A DNA stretch of 35,298 nt from an uncultured Eubacteriales bacterium. Its GTDB lineage: Bacteria > Bacillota > Clostridia > Christensenellales > CAG-138. The stretch lies in NCBI GenBank assembly GCA_902802805.1, contig CADCNE010000008.1, positions 1 through 35,298 of the forward strand. The letters run 5' to 3'. The position numbers and the translations under genes are program-made. This document shows positions 31,518 to 35,298 of the stretch, piece by piece. A model generated the notes under the pieces. The model was not told the origin of the DNA. It made no database searches and saw nothing but the letters and a program-made list of their open reading frames with translations. Position 1 is the stretch's first letter, and the number at the start of each line of letters is the position of its first letter.

Positions 31518-32558
31518 ATGGCAAGATACATTGCGAAAAGGTTGGTATACATGATCTTCGTGTTCTTTTTGCTCACCTTTATCCTCTTTCTGCTGTATCA
31601 GCTGATGCCCGCCAACCGTGCCTACACGGACGCCCGCAACGAGATACAGACCATGAAGCGGCTGAACGACGAGGAGAAGAAGACCAAGTTCGACGAGCTG
31701 TACCTCAAATACCAACGGATCTACGGTACCGACACGGACAACAAGCTGGTCCTGTACCTCAGGTGGCTGGGTCTCTATCCCTTCTATGACGGCCACTATT
31801 CCGGCATCTTCGAGGGAGACTTCGGCTTCTCCTACGACTACAACCTTCCCGTGGTGAAGGTGGTGCCGGTCCACATGCGAAACTCCTTCATCATCGGCAT
31901 CATCACGGAGATCGCGGTGCTGGGCGTCACCATCCCCCTGGGCATCAAATGCGCCGTGAAGAAGCATAGCCGGTTCGACCGCTTCACCCAGTTCTTCACG
32001 CTGATCGGCTTCTCCACGCCCAGCTTCATCATCTATATCGTGTTCATCGTGTTCTTCTGCTCTATCCTGCATTGGTTCCCGGTCATGGGCATGAAATCGC
32101 CGGGCACCAACTACACCGGGTGGAAGAACATACTGGACGTGCTGCATCACGTGACGCTGCCCACCATCTGCTTGACTTTCGGCTCCCTGGCGGGCATCAC
32201 CCGTATCTGCCGGGCGTCCATGATCGACGCGCTGAACCTGGACTGCATCCGCACCGCCCGGGCGAAGGGCCTCACCGAGAAGGTGGTCATCTACAGCCAC
32301 GCCTGGCGCAACGCCCTGATCCCCATGGTGTCCATCATCGTGGGCGGCTTCTTCCACACCATCTCCGGCGCCATGATCCTGGAGACCATGTTCGGCTTTA
32401 AGGGCATGGGCCTCCTGTTCCTCAACGCCACCCGGACCGCCGACTACGATATGATCATGTTCCTCGAAGTGATCTACACCTTCATCGGCCTGTTCGCCAA
32501 CCTGGTGATCGACCTTTGCTACGGCATCGTCGATCCCCGCGTCCGCATCACCAAGTAA
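31518..32558 (+). CDS. Peptide ABC transporter permease, DppB/OppB type
   Basis: 346 aa. TM1 (LVYMIFVFFLLTFILFLLYQLMP) has the YxxxR-xxxx start of DppB. A long outside loop (about 95 residues) follows, then five more membrane segments. The ATPase-contact EAA loop reads RTARAKGLTEKVVIYSHAWRNALIP, and FGFKGMGLLFLNA and VDPRVR are typical endings. It forms a heterodimeric pore with the next gene product. The spacing to the downstream permease is 6 bp. Confidence 0.93.
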   Translation: MARYIAKRLVYMIFVFFLLTFILFLLYQLMPANRAYTDARNEIQTMKRLNDEEKKTKFDELYLKYQRIYGTDTDNKLVLYLRWLGLYPFYDGHYSGIFEGDFGFSYDYNLPVVKVVPVHMRNSFIIGIITEIAVLGVTIPLGIKCAVKKHSRFDRFTQFFTLIGFSTPSFIIYIVFIVFFCSILHWFPVMGMKSPGTNYTGWKNILDVLHHVTLPTICLTFGSLAGITRICRASMIDALNLDCIRTARAKGLTEKVVIYSHAWRNALIPMVSIIVGGFFHTISGAMILETMFGFKGMGLLFLNATRTADYDMIMFLEVIYTFIGLFANLVIDLCYGIVDPRVRITK

Positions 32559-32564
32559 GGGGGC

Positions 32565-34519
32565 ATGGATATGGAAAAGAAGAAGGAAAACGTGTTCCGC
32601 ATCCTGGCCCGCTGGCTGGTCCGCTGGATCTTCGGGCTCAAGTATGAGGAGAAGTGGTTCCACCTGGACAAGGAGGAGGGGCCCAAAGAGATCAAGTTCA
32701 AGGACGGCGTGCCCGACGATTCCGAGCTGATCGTCAGCCCCGGCCGCCAGATATTCAACCGCTTCATGGAGCGGAAGTTCGCGGTCATCTCCGTGTTCGT
32801 GGTGCTGGTCATGTTCTGCATCGTGTTCATCGCCCCCCACTTCATGACCAAGTATTACGACGCCTTCACCGAGACCACCCAGAAGGACCTGCCCCCGAAC
32901 CTGTCCCTCATGAAGGTGCCCAAGGAGCTGGACGCTCCGTGGGCCTCTCCAATGACGGCAAGGTCTACGTCTGGGGCATCGGCAAGCTGGGCGCCACGGG
33001 CCTCAACGTGAAGGACATCCCCCAGGAGGTCCAGAACGCCAAGATCGCCTTCGTGGCCGCCGGTCAGGACCACATCATCGCCATCGGCGAGGACGGCACC
33101 TTCTACGGCTGGGGCAGCAACCGCTTCGGCCAGTACGCCAACACCGAGCTCACCGAGGGCAACCCCAATCTGGAGCCCGTGCCTGAGGCCGTGCTGAACG
33201 GCGAGCTGGACGTCGCCCACATCAAGAAGGTGACCTGCGGCTTCCAGGCCTCTGCCATCCTCATGGACGACGGCACGCTCTACATCTGGGGCAACAAGCA
33301 GGCCTACGCCAACCTGGATAAATTTGTGGACCGCACCAACATCACCGACATCGACTTTACGCTGAACTACGTGGTCGGCCTCGATACGAAGCAGACCAGC
33401 GTGGTCACGGGCGTCAAGAACCTGCACTCCATGGTCCGGGAGAAGATCGCTTCCAGCGCCACCATGAAGATGAAGGACTTTTTGAACGGACGGAAGATCA
33501 ACGAGATCCGGGCCACCACCACCAGCGTGTGCCTGCTGCTGGATGACGGGTCTGTCGCCTTCACCGGCGACTTCCCTGCGGATGTGGTGGAGGTGCCCGA
33601 CCTCGCTGAAGGCGAATACTTCGTGGACATCGAGGGCGGCGCTTATCACTTCACCGGCCTCACCAACCAGGGCCACGTCTACTCCTTCGGCGGCGACCAC
33701 TATCGCCAGGCCGAAGCCCCCACCGTGGAAGGCGCGTCCAAAGTCTTTGCCGGTTCCTTCCAGAGCTACGCTATCAGCGACAGCGGCAAGCTCCTCAACA
33801 AGTGGGGCCTCAAGGGCTACCTCTTCGGCACCGACGACCGCGGCGCCAACATCGCCGAGCGCGTGGTGGCCGGTGGCCGGATCACCATGACCGTCGGCGC
33901 GGTGGCCGTCATCATCGAGATCATCATCGGCGTCACCATCGGCCTTACCGCCGGCTTCTCCGGCGGTGCGGTGGACATCTTCCTCATGCGTGTGGCGGAG
34001 GTGTTCAGTTCTATCCCACTTTATCCCTTCATGCTGATATTGAGCTCCCTGCTCGCCCAGGTGTCGCTGACCACCGATCAGCGGCTGTACATGATCATGG
34101 TCATCCTGGGCATCTTGGGCTGGCCTGGGTTTGCCTACATGACCCGTGCTCAGGTGCTCGTGGCCCGCGAGAGCGAATATGTCGTCGCCGCTCAGGCCAT
34201 GGGTGTGAAGGAGAGCCGGATCGCCTTCAAGCACATCCTGCCCAACATCATCTCCGTCATCCTGGTGAACATGACGCTGAGTTTTGCGGCCTCCATGCAG
34301 ACGGAAACGTCCCTGTCCTTCCTTGGCTTCGGCGTCAACTACCCGCAGCCCAGCTGGGGCAACATGCTCTCCCGCGCCAGCAATGCCGTGGCGGCCATCA
34401 ACTTCTGGTGGCAGTGGCTGTTCACCTCGGCCATCCTTATCACCACCACAGTCTGCATCAACACCATCGGCGATACGCTGCGTGACGTGATGGACCCCAA
34501 GTCCACCAACGACAAGTAA
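32565..34519 (+). CDS. DppC-type permease with inserted seven-bladed RCC1-like propeller (frame broken near 32936)
   Basis: The first frame (from 32565) gives a cytoplasmic N-terminus and TM1 ([22 protein letters not shown]), then breaks at about 32932-32939. The next frame goes on to 34519. From 32939 to about 33820 it encodes seven short repeats of RCC1/BLIP type: [87 protein letters not shown] and [15 protein letters not shown]. The normal OppC/DppC core then resumes at [19 protein letters not shown] with five membrane segments and the EAA loop [19 protein letters not shown]. By DppC topology the propeller lies outside the membrane. The frame break looks like a short deletion at the first blade. 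Confidence 0.8.
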
Positions 34520-34535
34520 GGAGGGAAAAAGAACT

Positions 34536-35298
34536 ATGCCTTTGCTGGAAGTCAAAAATCTTCACACCTTCTTTAGCACGAAGAAAGGTATCGTCAAGGC
34601 CGTCAACGACGTGTCCTATTCCCTGGAGGCCGGCAAGACCATCGGCATCGTGGGCGAGTCCGGGTCCGGCCTATATCGACAGCGGCGAGATCCTCCTGGA
34701 GGGCCGGGACCTCACCAAGCTCTCCCTGAAGGAGATGTACCACATCCGCGGCAACGATATCTCCGTCATTTTCCAGGAGCCCATGACCAGCCTCAACCCC
34801 GTGTTCTCCGTGGACAAGCAGCTCTCCGAGCCCTTCATGATCCACCAGGGCATGAACAAGCAGGAGGCCCACGAGCACGCCCTGCAGATGCTGTACGACG
34901 TGCAGATCCCCAACCCCGAGGTGGTCATCAAGCAGTATCCGCATCAGCTGTCCGGCGGCATGCGCCAGCGCGTAATGATCGCCATGGCCCTGGCCTGCAA
35001 GCCCAAGATTTTGATCGCCGACGAGCCCACCACGGCTCTCGACGTGACCATCCAGGCCCAGATCCTGAAGCTGATGAACGACCTCAAGGAGACCACGGGC
35101 ACGGCCATCATCTTCATCACCCACGACCTGGGCGTCATCAACGAAATGGCGGACGACGTGGCCGTCATGTACTGCGGCCAGGTGGTGGAGATGGCCCCCG
35201 CGGACACGATCTTCCGCCAGGGCGAGTTCTCCCACCCCTACACCGAAGGCCTGATGACCATCAGTTTTGGTTTACTGGGACTTCTATGGAGTTTTTCA
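34536..35298 (+). CDS. Peptide ABC transporter ATP-binding protein, DppD/OppD type (partial, internal deletion)
   Basis: It starts after AGGAGG with [17 protein letters not shown], as in DppD. Walker A is cut: GIVGESGSG ends at 34670 and the Lys/Ser and following helix are missing. One base later a shifted frame resumes with [18 protein letters not shown]. The rest is normal: Q-loop [10 protein letters not shown], signature LSGGMRQRV, Walker [14 protein letters not shown]-loop FITHDL. About 20 residues appear lost in a deletion not divisible by three, so no active ATPase is encoded as read. After HPYTEGLM (to about 35256) the last 40 bases are A/T-rich and depart from the family. The gene runs off the right edge. 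Confidence 0.82.
   Translation, partial: MPLLEVKNLHTFFSTKKGIVKAVNDVSYSLEAGKTIGIVGESGSGLYRQRRDPPGGPGPHQALPEGDVPHPRQRYLRHFPGAHDQPQPRVLRGQAALRALHDPPGHEQAGGPRARPADAVRRADPQPRGGHQAVSASAVRRHAPARNDRHGPGLQAQDFDRRRAHHGSRRDHPGPDPEADERPQGDHGHGHHLHHPRPGRHQRNGGRRGRHVLRPGGGDGPRGHDLPPGRVLPPLHRRPDDHQFWFTGTSMEFF

Overview
The window looks like part of the chromosome of an anaerobic, high-GC member of the Clostridia (Bacillota). Three things support this. Promoters are close to the sigma-A consensus (TTGACA, 17 bp, TATAAT). Ribosome binding sites are strong AGGAGG types. The gene families are those of gut or rumen Oscillospirales/Christensenellales: YugP-type peptidase, BspA-like leucine-rich repeats, TrpB2, PaaK plus ACT protein, and a Kip/Pxp operon. 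The lineage below class is inference. No prophage, IS transposase, CRISPR array, tRNA or rRNA gene was recognised.

Layout. 1-1644: start of a YugP-like membrane peptidase (minus) and asnS (plus). 1816-3592: a sodium:solute symporter (minus) behind a long structured leader that resembles a transcription attenuator. 3679-5056: the rpsF-ssb-rpsR operon, followed by a 162-nt imperfect fold-back sequence and a terminator. 5079-8048: a MITE/REP-like repeat, a secreted leucine-rich-repeat protein, a second repeat of this kind, and a TTD14-like P-loop/CYTH protein. 8049-12202 (minus): a class-I amidotransferase with a MATE exporter, a multipass GT-C-like membrane protein, then an intergenic region with six DnaA-box-like sequences and stacked hairpins, then a 54-aa small gene missed by length cut-offs. 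12286-13990: a broken LysR regulator, divergent from the small gene and sharing its -35 region, and a TauE-like permease.

14238-19179 is a 5-oxoproline operon: pxpA, pxpB, pxpC, a YcsI/DUF1445 protein and an NRAMP-fold transporter that lacks the usual metal ligands. It is followed by an M20 peptidase. On the minus strand lie a glutamate/aspartate-type symporter, a bacterial PH-domain protein and a metallo-beta-lactamase-fold hydrolase. Together these suggest use of pyroglutamate, glutamate and small peptides.

23148-26962 is a second regulated operon. A 28-residue leader peptide with three Trp codons precedes an attenuator and then trpB2, an arylacetate (PaaK-type) CoA ligase, a hotdog thioesterase and a tandem ACT-domain protein. 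The Trp-codon control suggests that the whole unit serves tryptophan supply, perhaps by salvage of indole and aryl acids. An M48 peptidase and a small membrane protein follow.

29043-35298 is a peptide-type ABC importer running off the window: a 735-aa solute-binding protein without a lipobox, DppB, a DppC-like permease with a seven-bladed RCC1-like propeller inserted in its outside loop, and DppD. Three genes (LysR, DppC, DppD) each show a short out-of-frame deletion, so either the assembly or the genome is damaged at these points.
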